Positions 25,263-36,928 of a DNA stretch of 64,000 nucleotides are shown one piece after another. The position numbers were made by a program, and so were the translations under genes. Below the pieces are notes generated by a model, which was given only the letters and a program-made list of their open reading frames with translations, was not told the origin of the DNA and did not search any database. Origin of the DNA: Callorhinus ursinus (taxonomy: Eukaryota > Chordata > Mammalia > Carnivora > Otariidae); assembly GCF_003265705.1 (NCBI RefSeq), contig NW_020312828.1, forward strand, positions 51,913,381 to 51,977,380. Direction: 5' to 3'. Within the stretch, counting starts at the first letter, position 1. The number at the start of each line of letters is the position of its first letter.

Positions 25263-26155
25263 AATCTGTCCTCCCAAGGATTACTGTGGATTATCAGGAT
25301 GCCTGCTGCCGGTAAACACCTCCAGGGGAGAGGGCAAAGGGAGTACTTCATTGCCGTGAGAATGATCTCATATGCTCCAGAAACCTGCAGTTAATTCAGC
25401 ATGCTAACACTGAAAGAATGAATGTTAGACATCAGGAAGTAATTTAGAGGTAGTGAACATCAACCACAGCACCGAGTCTGGGTCTCAAGGAGAATGTTCT
25501 CATGTTGTTTCTGTGGAAAATGTTTCAGCTGAATAGAGCTCTCCTCACTGAAACACAAAGAATCAGGCAAAAGGAGCATTGGATTTAGGGAAAGATTCTA
25601 GTCTAAAGAATGAGAACATTTTTTGGGGGGGGTTGTAGAAAAAAAAAACAGACTTCTGAAAATTGTTTAAAACACAAAAGTAAATTTTATAACACCTGCT
25701 TTGGGTTTTTAATAAAACATAGAAAAAATTCTATAAATATATATATCACAAACAAATGTGATTAGAAATAAGAAAAGGGGACTTGTATGTAGGTAAAAAA
25801 TAAGAAAAACCTTGTTGCGCAAAGTTAAATAATGTATGATTTATAGCTTTAATAGAAGCAGTGAAGGGCATAATCAATTGTTCAAACATTCTTTCAAACT
25901 TTGAAAAAAGTTCCTGATCAGAAAAAAATGAAGAGTAATAAAAATCAAATATACGAGAGCATAAAGGGTTTACTGACCTAAGAAAGACCAGTTTAAGAGA
26001 CACCAAAGAGCAAGCAAAATTGAGAAGAAAACCCCTAGACATAGCCTGATGAATTGTTTTTGAATTCCAGAGAAAGAAAGCACTCTATTTAAGTGTCTAG
26101 ATGGGGAAGAAAAAAAGCAAAATAGAAGCAAACCAGGGTTATTACAAATGAAAGG
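25263..26155. other. No gene or clear repeat recognised
   Basis: AT-rich. It contains a G run next to an A run at 25625-25649; the 98-residue minus frame at 25746-26042 shows no recognisable domain. Confidence 0.5.
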
Positions 26156-26290
26156 CTGAGGTGCTAGGCTGGCTCAATTGGAAGAGCATGTGACTCTTGA
26201 TGTTGGGGTCATGAGTTTGAGCCCCATGATGGGTGTAGCGATTACTAAAAAAATAAACTCTTAAAAAATTTAAAAAATAAAAATTTTAAA
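26156..26290 (+). mobile_element. Short carnivore SINE (SINEC type)
   Basis: Sense copy: TGGCTCAATTGGAAGAGCAT, a tRNA-like A box region, then GTCATGAGTTTGAGCCCCAT and GGTGTAGCGATTACTAAAAA with an A-rich tail. This shorter subfamily lacks the long CT-rich part seen in the other copies. Confidence 0.88.
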
Positions 26291-26855
26291 CAACAAATGA
26301 AATGAAACTGGTTTTATACTTTACAACACAGCTCTAAGGATAAAATGTTTATGCAATACTAGAAAAAATTTTGAACTCATTTTTCTCTAAAATATTTTTA
26401 TCAAAGTAATCTGACATAATTAAATTTAAGGTGTACATCATGTTAATTTAATACATTTATATATTGTAACATGATTGCTATTGTAATGATAACTAAAACC
26501 TCCATTTTTATAATTTCTTTTTAGTGGTTGGAATAATTCCATTCTAGCCTCTTATCAAGTTTTATCATTACAACATAGTATTATTATCTATATTCACTAT
26601 ACTGTGCCTTAAATCTTTAGGACTTATTTACTACTAATTTCAAGTTTACACCCTTAAACATCTGTCTGCCCTTGCCACCCATCCCCTGGTAACCAACATT
26701 TTGCTCTGTTTTTACGAGTTTGGCTTTTTTAGATTCCACATATAAGTACTTGTCTTTCTGTCTGACTTCTCACTGAGCATAATGTGCTCAAGGTCCATCC
26801 AAGTTGTCAAAAATGGCAGAATGTCCTTCCTTCTCATGGCTGGGTAACATTCCAT

Positions 26856-26859
<4 letters not shown>

Positions 26860-26896
<37 letters not shown>
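26860..26896. repeat. (TG)n microsatellite in old L1
   Basis: About 18 TG units at the place where the intact element reads ATATATACACAATGGAATAT (minus sense). Confidence 0.95.
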
Positions 26897-26898
<2 letters not shown>

Positions 26899-27172
26899 CA
26901 ATGGGCACTTGAGTTGTTTCCATATCTTGTCTATTGTGAATAATGCTGCAATAAATATGGGAATACATATGTCTTCAATATCCTGTTTTCATTTCCTTTG
27001 GGTATATATTTCAATTACTTTTAGAATTGCTGGATCATACTGTAAGTCTATTTTTAATTTTTTAAGAAACCACCATATTGTTTTCTATAGTGGCTGAAAC
27101 AATTTATATTCTAAACCACAGTGACAAGAGTTCCCTTTTCTCCACATCTTTTCCAAAACTTTTCTCTTTCCC

Positions 27173-27393
27173 TTTTTTTAAAAAAAAAAAGATTTATTTA
27201 TTTTGGAGAGCAAAAGAGAGCATGCATGCGAGTGGGAGGAGGGGCAGAGGGAGAAGGAGAGGGAGAATCTCAAGCAGACTCCCTGCTGAGTGTGGAGCCC
27301 AACACAGGCTCGATCTCACAACCCTGAGATCATGCATGACCTGAGCTAAAATCAAGAGTCTGATGCCTAACGACTGAGCCCACCCCAGGCACT
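27173..27393 (-). mobile_element. Carnivore SINE inserted in the old L1
   Basis: Antisense SINE: A/T run, AAGATTTATTTATTTTGGAG, GAGGGGCAGAGGGAGAAGGA, CTCCCTGCTGAGTGTGGAGC, ending in a damaged head (GAGCCCACCCCAGGCA). It interrupts L1 sequence on both sides. Confidence 0.92.
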
Positions 27394-28929
27394 GCTTATC
27401 TCCAATCTTCTTGATGATAGTTATTCTAGCAGGTGCGAGGTGACAGCTCCTTGTGACTTTAATTTACATTTCCCTGATGAGTGATATTGAACATCTTTTC
27501 ATTTACATATTGGCTCTTTGGATGTCTTCTTTGGAAAAGTGTCTATTTAGTTCCTTTGCCCATTTAAATCCAGTTTTTTTCTTACTAAGTTGCAGGAGTT
27601 ATTTATATATTTTGGATATTAACCCCTTATCCAATATATGGTTTACGAAAATTTCTCCCATTCTATAGGTTGACTTTTCATTTGTTACATGTTTCTTTTG
27701 CTATGCAAAAGACTAAGTTTGATGTAGTCCTCTTTGATTTTTGCTTTTTTTTATTTGTGATTTTGGTGTCCTGTCAAAAATATCATTGCTAAGATGTATA
27801 TCCAGGAGCTTCTTCCTTGTGTTTTCCTCTAGGAGTTTCATGACACCAGGTCTTCTGTTTGAATCTTTGATTCATTGTGAGTTAATTTTTGTGAGTGGTG
27901 TAGGGTGAGGGGTTTGCTTCCATTGTTCTGCATGTGTTCATCCAGTTTTCACAACACCATTTGTTGAAGAGACTATATTTTCCTCACTGGGTATTCTTGG
28001 CTCCCTTGTTGAATATTAGTTGACCATATATGGGGGCAGATAATTCTGGGCTCTCTATTCTGTTCAGTTGGTCTGTGTATCCATTCTTATGCCAGTATCC
28101 TACTATTTTCTGTTTTTGTGTTTTAAAAACTAGAGCGTTTTAGTATAGTTTGAAATCAGGAGCGATGGTGCCTCCCACCTTGTTCTTCTTTCTCAGGATT
28201 GTTTTGATTATTCAGGATCTTTTGTGGTTCTATACACATTTTAGAAGTTTTTTTCTATCTCTGTGAAGAACGCCATTGATATTTTGATGAGGATTACACT
28301 GAATCCATAGATGGCTTTGGGTAGTATGGACATCCTAACAATATTAATTCTTCTGATCCATGAACACAGGACGTCTTTCCATTTGTTTGTCTTGCTTCAG
28401 TTTCTCTCAACAAAGTCTTGTACGTCTCATGGTACAGATCATTTACTTTCCCAGTTAAATTTACTCCTAGGTATTTTATTGCTTTTTTTTATGTTATGTT
28501 AATTATCATACATTACATCATTAGTTTTTGATTTAGTGTTCCATGATTCATTGTTTGTATATAACACCCAGTGCTCCATGCAGAACGTGCCCTCTTTAAT
28601 ACCCATCACCAGGCTAACCCATCCCCCCACCCCCCTCCCCTCTAGAACCCTCGGTTTGTTTTTCAGAGTCCATAGTCTCTCATGGTTCGTCTCCCCCTCC
28701 GATTTCCCGCCCTTCATCCTTCCCCTCCTGCTATCTTCTTCTAATTTTTTTTTAACATATAATGTATTATTTGCTTCAGAGGTACAGGTCTGTGATTCAA
28801 CAGTCTTGCACAATTCACAGCGCTCACCATAGCACATACCCTCCCCACTGTCTATCACCCAGCCACCCCATCCCTCCCACCCCCACCACTCCAGCAACCC
28901 TCAGTTTGTTTCCTGAGATTAAGAATTCC

Positions 28930-29063
28930 TTATATCAGTGAGATCATATGATACATGTCTTTCTCTGACTGACTTAGTTTGCTCAGCATAACACTCTCCA
29001 GTTCCATCCACATCATAGCAAATGGCAAGATTTCATTCTTTTTGATGGCTGCATAATATTCCA

Positions 29064-29115
<52 letters not shown>

Positions 29116-32100
29116 CCACATCTTCTTTATCCATTCATCTGTTGATGAACATCTGGCTCTTTCCACAGTTTGGCTATTGTGGACATTGCTGCTATAAACA
29201 TTGGGGTGCACATGCCCCTTCGGATCCCTACATTTGTATCTTTGAGGTAAATACCAAATAGTGCAATTCCTGGATCGTATGGTAGCTCTATTTTCAACTT
29301 TTTGAAGAACCTCCATACTGTTTTCCAGAGTGGCTGCACCAGCTTGCATTCCCACCAACAGTGTAGGAGGGTTCCCCTTTCTCCGCATCCCTGCCAACAT
29401 CTGTCGTTTCCTGACTTGTTAATTTTAGCCATTCTGACTGCTGTGAGGTGGTATCTCATTGAGGTTTTGATTTGGATTTCCCTGATGCCGAGTGATGTTG
29501 AGCACTTTTTCATGTGTCTGTTGGCCGTTTGGATATCTTCTTTGGAAAAATGTCTGTTCATGTCTTTTGCCCATTTCTTGATTGGATCATTTGTTCTTTG
29601 GGTGTTGAGTTTAAGAATTTCTTTCTAGATTTTGGGTACTAGCCCTTTATCTGATATGTCATTTGCAAATATCTTCTCCCATTCTGTCAGTTGTCTTTTG
29701 GTTTTGTTGATTGTTTCTTTTGCTGTGCAAAAGCTTTTTATCTTGATGAGTTCCCAATAGTTCATTTTTGCCCTTGCTTCCTTGCCTTTGGAGACATTTC
29801 TAGGAAGAAGTTGCTGCAGCTGAGGTCAAAGAGGTTGCTGCTTGTGTTCTCCTTTAGGATGTTGATGGACTCCTGTCTCACATCTAGGTCTTTCAACCAT
29901 TTGGAGTCTACTTTTGTGTGTGGTGTAAGGAAATGGTCCAGTTTCATTCTTCTGCATGTGGCTGTCCAATTATCCCAACACCATTTGTTGAAGAGACTCT
30001 TTTTTTTTCCACTGGACATTCTTTCCTACTTTGTCAAAGATGAGTTGACCATAGAGTTGAGGGTCCATTTCTGGGCTCTCGATTCTGTTCCATTGATCTA
30101 TGTGTCTGTTTTTGTGCCAATACCATACTGTCTTGATGATGAGAGCTTTGTAATAGAGCTTGAAGCCCGGAATTGTGATGCCGCCAGCTTTGCTTTTCTT
30201 TTTCAAGATTCCTCTGGCTATTCGGGGTCTCTTCTGGTTCCATACAAATTTTAGGATTATTTGCTCTATTTCTTTGAAATAAGTGGATGGTATTTTGATG
30301 GGGATTGCATGTGTAGATTGCTCTAGGTAGCACTGACATCTTCACAATGTTCTTCCAATCATGAGCATGGAACGTTTTTCCATTTCTTTGTGTCTTCCTC
30401 AATTTCTTTCATGAATATTTTATAGTTTTCTGAGTACAGATCCTTTGCCTCTTTGGTTAGATTTATTCCTAGGTATCTTATGGTTTTGGGTGCAATTGTA
30501 AATGGGATCGACTCCTTGATTTCTCTCTCTTCTGTCTTGTTGTTGGTGTATAGGAATGAAACTGATTTCTCTGCATTGATTTTATATCCTGCCACTTGAC
30601 TGAATTCCTGTATGAGTTCTAGCAGTTTTGGGGTGGAGTCTTTTGGGTTTTCCACATAAAGTATCCTATCATGTGCAGACAGTGAGAGTTTGACTTCTTC
30701 TTTGCCAGTTTGGATGCCTTTGATCTCTTTTTGTTGTCTGATTCCTGTGGCTAGGACTTCTAATACTATGTTGGATAGCAGTGGTGATAGTGGACATCCC
30801 TGCCGCGTTCCTGACCTTAGGGGGAAAGCTCTCAGTTTTTCCCCATTGAGAATGATATTCGCTGTGGGTTTTTCACAGATGGCTTTTATGATACTGAGGT
30901 ATTTACCCTCTCTGCCTATACTCTGAAGAGTTTTGATCAAGAAAGTTTGCTGTACTTTGTCAAATGCTTTTTCTGCATCTATTGAGAGGATCATATGGTT
31001 CTTGTTCTTTCTTTTATTAATGTATTGTATCACATTGATTTGCGGATGTTGAACCAACCTTGCAGCCCAGGAATAAATCCCACTTGGTCGTGGTGAATAA
31101 TGCTTTTAATGTACTGTTGGATCCTATTGGCTAGTATTTTGGTGAGCATTTTTGCATCCGTGTTCATCAAGGATATTGGTCTGTAATTCTCCTTTTTGTT
31201 GGGGTCTTTGGTTTGGGGATCAAGGTAATGGTGGCCTCATAAAACGAGTTTGGAAGTTTTCCTTCCATTTCTATTTTTGGAACAGTTTCAGAAGAATGGG
31301 TATTAATTCTTCTTTAAATGTTTGGTAGAATTCCTCTGGGAAGCCATCTGGCCCTGGGCTTTTGTTTGTTGGGAGATTTTTGATGACTGCTTCAATTTCC
31401 TTAGTGGTTATGGGTCTGTTCAGGTTTTCTATTTCTTCCTGCCTCAGTTTTGGTAGTTGATACATCTCTAGGAATGTATCCATTTCTTCCAGATTATCTA
31501 ATTTGCTGGCATAGAGTTGCTCATAATATGTTCTTATAATTGTTTGTATTTCTTTGGTGTTGGTTGTGATCGCTCCTCTTTCATTCATGATTTTATTTAT
31601 TTGGGTCATTTCTCTTTTCTTTTTAATAAGTCTGGCCAGGGGCTTATCAATCTTGTTAATTCTTTCAAAGAACCAGCTCCTAGTTTTGTTGACTTGTTCT
31701 GCTGTTATTTTGGTTTCTAGTTCATTGATTTCTGCTCTGATCTTTATTATTTCTCGTCTCCTGCTGGCTTTAAGCTTTATTTGCTGTTTTTTCTCTAGCT
31801 CCTTTAGGTGTAGTGTTAGGTTGTGTATTTGAGACCTTTCTTGTTTCTTGAGAAAGTCTTGTATTGCTATATACTTTCCTCTTAGGACTGCTTTTGCTGC
31901 ATCCCTAAGATTTTGAACAGTTGTGTTTTCATTTTCATTGGTTTCCATGACTTTTTAAAATTCTTCTTTAATTTCCTGGTTGACCCATTTATTCGTTCAT
32001 GGGATGCTCTTTAGCCTCCATGTATTTGAGTTCTTTCCGACTTTCCTCTTGTGATTGGGTTCTAGTTTCAACGCATTGTAGTCTGAAAATATGCAGGGAA

Positions 32101-32765
32101 TGATCCCAATCTTTTGGTACCAGTTGAGACCTGACTTGTGACCTAGGATGTGTTCTATTCTGGAGAATGTTCCATGGGCACTAGAGAAGAATGTGTATTC
32201 TGTTGCATTGGGATGGAATGTTCTGAATATATCTGTGAAGTCCATTTGGTCCAGTGTGTCATTTAAGGTCTTTATTTCCTTGTTGATCTTTTTCTTAGAT
32301 GATCTGTTCTTTTCAGCAAGGGGGGTGTTAAAGTTCCCCACTATGATTGTATTGTTTTCGATGTGTTTCTTTGCTTTTGTTATTAATTGGCTTATAGAAT
32401 TGGCTGCTCCCATGTTAGGGGCATAGATATTTACAATTGTTAGATCTTCTTGTTGAATAGGCCCTTTAAGTAGCATATAGTGTCCTTCCTGATCTCTTAT
32501 TACAGTCTTTGGTTTAAAATGTAATTTGTCTGATATACGGATTGCCACCCCAGCTTTCTTTTGGTGTCCATTAGCATGGTAAATGGTTTTCCAACCCTTC
32601 ACTTTCAATGTGGGGGTATCTTTGGGTCTAAAATGAGTCTCTTGCAGACAGCATATCAGTGGGTCTTGTTTTTTTTATCCAATCTGATAGCCTGTGTCTT
32701 TTGATTGAGGCATTTAGCCCATTTATATTCAGGGTAACTATTGAAAGATATGAATTTAGTGCCAT
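28930..32765 (-). pseudogene. L1 copy 2 ORF2 remnant
   Basis: It aligns with ORF2 of copy 1 from the ATG (32765) to the stop (28930-28932), in at least eight disconnected frames. Defects shared with copy 3 are: endonuclease SRIDHI read as SRIEHI (32153-32155); a TAA stop in the linker (31955-31957); a 1-nt deletion giving LFQK then TAG (31271-31273); a 4-nt deletion in the PKPDKDP region (about 31201-31225); and FADDM read as SAHDR (30665-30679). Private damage includes a 4-nt deletion near 31040 and the TG expansion at 29066-29112. It would make no functional ORF2p. Confidence 0.95.
29066..29112. repeat. (TG)n microsatellite in L1 copy 2 ORF2
   Basis: About 23 TG units. They replace the ATATATACACAATGG segment of ORF2, adding a run of alternating T and H codons to the minus-strand frame. 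Confidence 0.97.
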
Positions 32766-32840
32766 TGTATTGCCTGTAGGTTTATAGTATATTGTCTGTG
32801 TTCCTTTCTGGTCTATGTTGCTTTTAGGCTCTCTCTTTGC

Positions 32841-33722
32841 TTAGAAGACCCCTTCAATATTTCTTGTAGGGCTGGTTTTGTGTTTGCAAATTCCTTTAGT
32901 TTTTGCTTGTCCTGGAAGCTTTTTATCTCTCCTTCAATTTTCAATGACAGCCTAGCTCGATATAGTATTCTTGGCTGCATATTTTTCTCATTTAGTGCTC
33001 TGAAGATCTCATGGCAGTCCTTTCTGGCCTGCCAGGTCTCTGTGGATAGGTCTGTTGCCAATGTAATGTTTCTACCATTGTATTTTACAGATCTCTTGTC
33101 CCGAGCTGCTTTCAGGATTTTCTCTTTGTCTCTGAGACTCATAAGTTTTACTATTAGATGTCAGGGTGTTGACCTATTTTTATTGGTTTTGACAGTGGTT
33201 CTCCGGGCCTCCTCGATTTTGATGCCTGTTTCCTTCTCCACATTAGGGAAGTTCTCTGCTATAATTTGCTCCAATATACCTTCTGCCCCTCTCTTTCTTT
33301 GTCTTCTGGGATCCCAGTCATTCTAAGTTGTTTCGTCTTATGGTATTGCTTATCTCTCGAATTCTGCCCTCGTGATCCAGTAGTTGTTTATCTCTCTTTT
33401 ACTCAGCTTCTTTATTTTCCATCATTTGCTCTTCTATATCACTGATTCTCTCTTCTGCCTCATTTATCCTAGCAGTTAGTGCCCCCATTTTTGATTGCAC
33501 CTCATGAACAGCCTTTTTGATTTTGACTTGGTTAGATTTTAGTTCTTTTATTTCTCCAGAAAGGGTTTCTCTAATAACTTCTGTGCTTTTTCCAAGCCCA
33601 GCTAGTATCTTTAAAATCATGATTCTGAACTCTAGGTCCGACATTGTACTAATGTCCGTATTGAGTACTGTTGGTACTACCTCTTGTTCTTTTTGTTGAG
33701 ATGATTTTTTGCATCTTGTCAT
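32841..33722 (-). pseudogene. L1 copy 2 ORF1 remnant
   Basis: The ATG at 33722 and the first 107 codons align with copy 1 ORF1 (MTRCKKS, then the coiled coil), ending at a stop near 33399. Further on, an in-frame CGA-to-TGA change precedes the SLRDKEKIL segment, consistent with CpG decay. A 1-nt deletion near the end shifts the frame past the normal stop (32841-32843). Length is close to that of the intact gene. Unlike ORF2, I saw no defect here that can be tested in copy 3, where ORF1 lies mostly outside the window. Confidence 0.9.
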
Positions 33723-33911
33723 TTTGTCCAGAGGAGAATAGATGAATGAGAGAACAAAATGCTAACAAGGTAACAATGTCCCCAGAAAATATACTCTAAA
33801 CTAATCAGAAAAGACCTGAAGCTGGGAGAAAAGAAAGGGAAAGAAAGAAAAAAGAAAAAGATAAAAATAAACAAAAACAGAACAAAACATAAAACAGAAT
33901 ATGATCAAATA

Positions 33912-34267
33912 TGATCAGGCTGCTGCATAGATCAGTGCCCCACACTAGATTTTGGGTGTATTTTGGTCTGTTAGAAGAAAATGCCTCCCAAAATTTTAAA
34001 GAAAGAAAAACATATGTATGTACAAAAATAAGGGTAAATACGATGAAGGGATGGAATATGACTGTAAAGATGAAAATTATAAAAGATTTTATAAAAGCAA
34101 TTGATAAGTTGTTTGAAATAAGAAAGAAGAGGATTTAAAAAAAAGAAAAAGGGGAGTGAATGTGATCAGGTAGGAGACTAGAACAAAGCCGTACACTAGA
34201 GATTTAGGCTATATTCTGATCTCTTAGAAGAAATTGTATCTCAAAATTTTAAAGAGAGAACAACTTG

Positions 34268-34318
<51 letters not shown>

Positions 34319-34455
34319 AAAAATAAGGGTAACTACTATGGAGGGATAGAATATGACTCTAAAAATGAAAAATAAAAATGTTTTTTTAAAAAGGATTGAT
34401 AAGATGTTGGTTGAAAAAGGGAAAAAGAAAAATTCAAAAAAAAAAGTTAAAACAA
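33912..34455 (-). repeat. Tandem duplication in the L1 5' UTR
   Basis: Two diverged units start with TGATCAGG at 33912 and 34163 and share, in order, CACACTAGA/TACACTAGA, TTAGAAGAAA, CAAAATTTTAAAGA, AAAATAAGGGTAA, GGAATATGACT/AGAATATGACT and ATTGATAAG. Unit spacing is 251 bases. Unit two carries a TA expansion. Confidence 0.85.
34274..34315. repeat. (TA)n microsatellite
   Basis: About 21 TA units inside the second tandem unit of the copy 2 5' UTR. Confidence 0.95.
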
Positions 34456-36061
34456 TTAACTTTGAAAGATTAAAGATTCACAGAAAAAAAGCCATGAATT
34501 CTATGTGCAGTATTCCCCTAGCTCTGGAGTTCTGCCGTTCTCATTGATCTGTAAACTTGGTCTTGGCTGGCTGTTCTTGCTGATCTGGGCAAGAGGCCTA
34601 TTGCTGCGGTTCCCAAATGTCTTTGCCGGAGGCGGAATTGTCCCACCCTTGCCGGTTCCAGGCTAAGTAATCTCTGGTTTGCTCTCCAGAGCTTTTGTTC
34701 TCTGCAAGCTTTCCGTTTGGCTTTGGAGGATGAGAGTGCAAATGGTGGCCTCCCAATCTCCGCCCAGAGGAGTCAAGAACTTGGGGCCCCACTCCTCACT
34801 GCGCCCCCAGAGAAAAGCAGTCAATCACTCCCATCTCTCTGGTCTCCGGCCGCACTCTGTGCTCACCTGGCCTGTGACCGAGCATTTCTATCTCGTGCAC
34901 GACCCCATCTGGAGTCTCCAAACCCAGCAGATCCCTGCAGTGCACTCCCGTGCCACTCCTCCTGGGGGAGGAAGGGGAGTCTCCCTGGATCTGTCACTCG
35001 TTGGGTCCCTGCTGGTAGAGCAATGGCCCGACTGTGCCGCGGATCATGGTTTATGGCAACCCCGAGCTGAGGGCCAGCTCCTCAGCTCTGTCTCTGCAGC
35101 CAGCTTTCCTGCTCCAATACCTGCGAGCTCTGCCGCACTCAGTCACCCCGGTCTTTCTGTGACCCTGAGGGTCCTGAGACCACACTGTCCCGCAAGGGTT
35201 CCCCCCCTCCCCCCGCTTAGCCACTGGAGTGACGTTCTTCGGCAGAGCCAACTTCTAAAAGTTCCGATTTTGTGCTCCGCGGCTCTATCACTTGCCAGAA
35301 GGGGCTGACGGAGGCCCCTTCCCCCGCCGTCTATCCTCCCGAATATTGCCTCGGATTCACTTCTCTGCATGTCCTACCTTCCAGAAAGTGGTTGCTTTTC
35401 TGTTCAGAGAGTTGTTGCTATTCTTTTTTTGGATCTCCTGTTGAGTTTGTAGGTGTTCAGAATGGTTTGATCCCTATCCAGCTGAATTCCTGGGACCAGA
35501 CAAAATCCAGGTCTCCTCCTCCTCCGCCATCTTGCTCTGCCCACCTTATTGTTTTAATGCTATTGTGAATGGGATAGTTATCTTTATTTCTTTTTCTGAT
35601 GTTTTATTATTAGCAAATAAAAATGCAACTGACTTCTGTATATCGATTTTATATCCTGCAAATTTACTTGATTCATTGATTAATTTCAGCAGTTTTTTTG
35701 TTTGAGTCTCTGGAATTTTCTATACACAAAATCGTATTTGCAAATAACAGTGTTACTTCTTCTTTTCTGAGTTGGATGCCTTTTATTTGTTTGTTTTACC
35801 TAATTTCTCTAGCTAGGACTTTCCATACTATATTGCATAAGAATGGTGAGAGTAGGCATCACTGTCTTATTCCTGATCTTAGAGGAAAAGCTTTCAATTT
35901 TTCACCATTGAATATAACGTTAGCTGTGGGTTTGTTGTATATGGCCTTTATTATGTTGAGGTGTGTTCTTTTTATACTCAATCTGTTGAGGTTTTTTCAT
36001 GAAAGGATGTGTGTTTTGTCAAATTCTTTTTCTGTCTCTATTGGGAAGATCATGTGATTTT

Positions 36062-36248
36062 GTTTTTCTTTTTAAGATTTTATTTATTAGAGAGAGAGAA
36101 AGTGCAAGCTGGAGAAGCAGCAGGCAGAGGGAAAGAGAGAGAAGCAGCCTCCCTCAGGGAGCCTGATGTGGGGCTCGATCCCAGGACCCCGGGATCATGA
36201 CCTGAGCTGAAGGCAGATGTTTAACCGACTAAGCCACCCAGGCACCCC
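36062..36248 (-). mobile_element. Carnivore SINE in the old L1
   Basis: Antisense SINE from TTTTTAAGATTTTATTTATT to AAGCCACCCAGGCACCCC. Imperfect target-site duplication: AAGATCATGTGATTTT before and AAGATTATGTGACTTT after. Confidence 0.95.
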
Positions 36249-36874
36249 AAGATTATGTGACTTTTATCTTTCATTCTATTAATGTGTTTTACTACATTTT
36301 TGATTTATGTATGTTGAACCATCCTAAGGATAAATCCCACATGGTAATGGTATATAGTCTTTTTAATGTGTTCTTGAATTTGGTTTGCTAATATTTTGAG
36401 AATTTTTGCATCTATATTCGTCAGGGATATTGGTCTATAGTTTTCTTATTGTGCCCTTATCCAGTTTTGCTACCAGGGTAATTCTGGCCCCATAGAATGA
36501 GTTTGGATCTGCTCCCTCCTCTTCATTTTTTTTTTTTTTTTTAATTTGAGGATTGACATTAATTCTTCTTTATTTTGCCAGTGAAGCAGTCTGGTATTGG
36601 GGTTTTCTATGTTGAGAGGTTTTTGATTACTGATGCTATCTCTTTACTCATTATTGGTCTATTCAGATTTTCTATTTCATGATTTGATTATAGTAGGTTG
36701 TGTGTTTCCAGGAATTTATCCATTTCTTCTGGGTTATCAAATTTGTTGGCACATAGTGTTCATAGTTGTCTCTTATGATCTTATGTATCTTTATAGTATC
36801 AGTTGTATATCTCCTTTCATTTCTAAATTTTTTGCATCTTTTTTTTTCTTAGTCTAGCTAAAGTTTTGTCAAAA

Positions 36875-36877
36875 TAT

Positions 36878-36928
<51 letters not shown>
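36875..36928. repeat. (TTTA)n microsatellite
   Basis: About 13 TTTA units within the old L1 ORF2 region. Confidence 0.97.

Larger units (their letters stand above)
26385..28482 (-). mobile_element. Old L1, 3' half (split by L1 copy 2)
   Basis: On the minus strand this is an L1 3' UTR followed by the C-terminal half of ORF2, broken by many stops. Plus-strand landmarks include GCATAATGTGCTCAAGGTCC, TTGAACATCTTTTCATTTAC and TCCCAGTTAAATTTACTCCT. It resumes at 35546 after copy 2: TTTACTCCTAGGTATTTTATTG before the insertion joins TTATTGTTTTAATGCTATTG after it. Confidence 0.85.
28483..35545 (-). mobile_element. Full-length LINE-1, copy 2, nested in an older L1
   Basis: A complete minus-strand L1 of about 7.06 kb: 5' end GGTGGGCAGAGCAAGATGGC (ending at 35545), 5' UTR, broken ORF1 and ORF2, 3' UTR and A tail (T run at 28483-28490). 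The old L1 continues on both sides, with a short imperfect duplication (TTATTGCTTTT and TTATTGTTTT). Both ORFs are dead. ORF2 defects are shared with copy 3 and absent from copy 1. Confidence 0.95.
33723..35545 (-). promoter_or_regulatory. L1 copy 2 5' UTR
   Basis: About 1.8 kb. The outer part (34500-35545) is GC-rich with a YY1-type CCGCCATCTTG at 35524-35534. The inner part is A-rich on the plus strand and holds a two-unit tandem repeat. The splice-acceptor-like pyrimidine tract before ORF1 is conserved (minus-strand AG at 33816-33817). It is decayed at CpG sites, so probably inactive. Confidence 0.85.
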
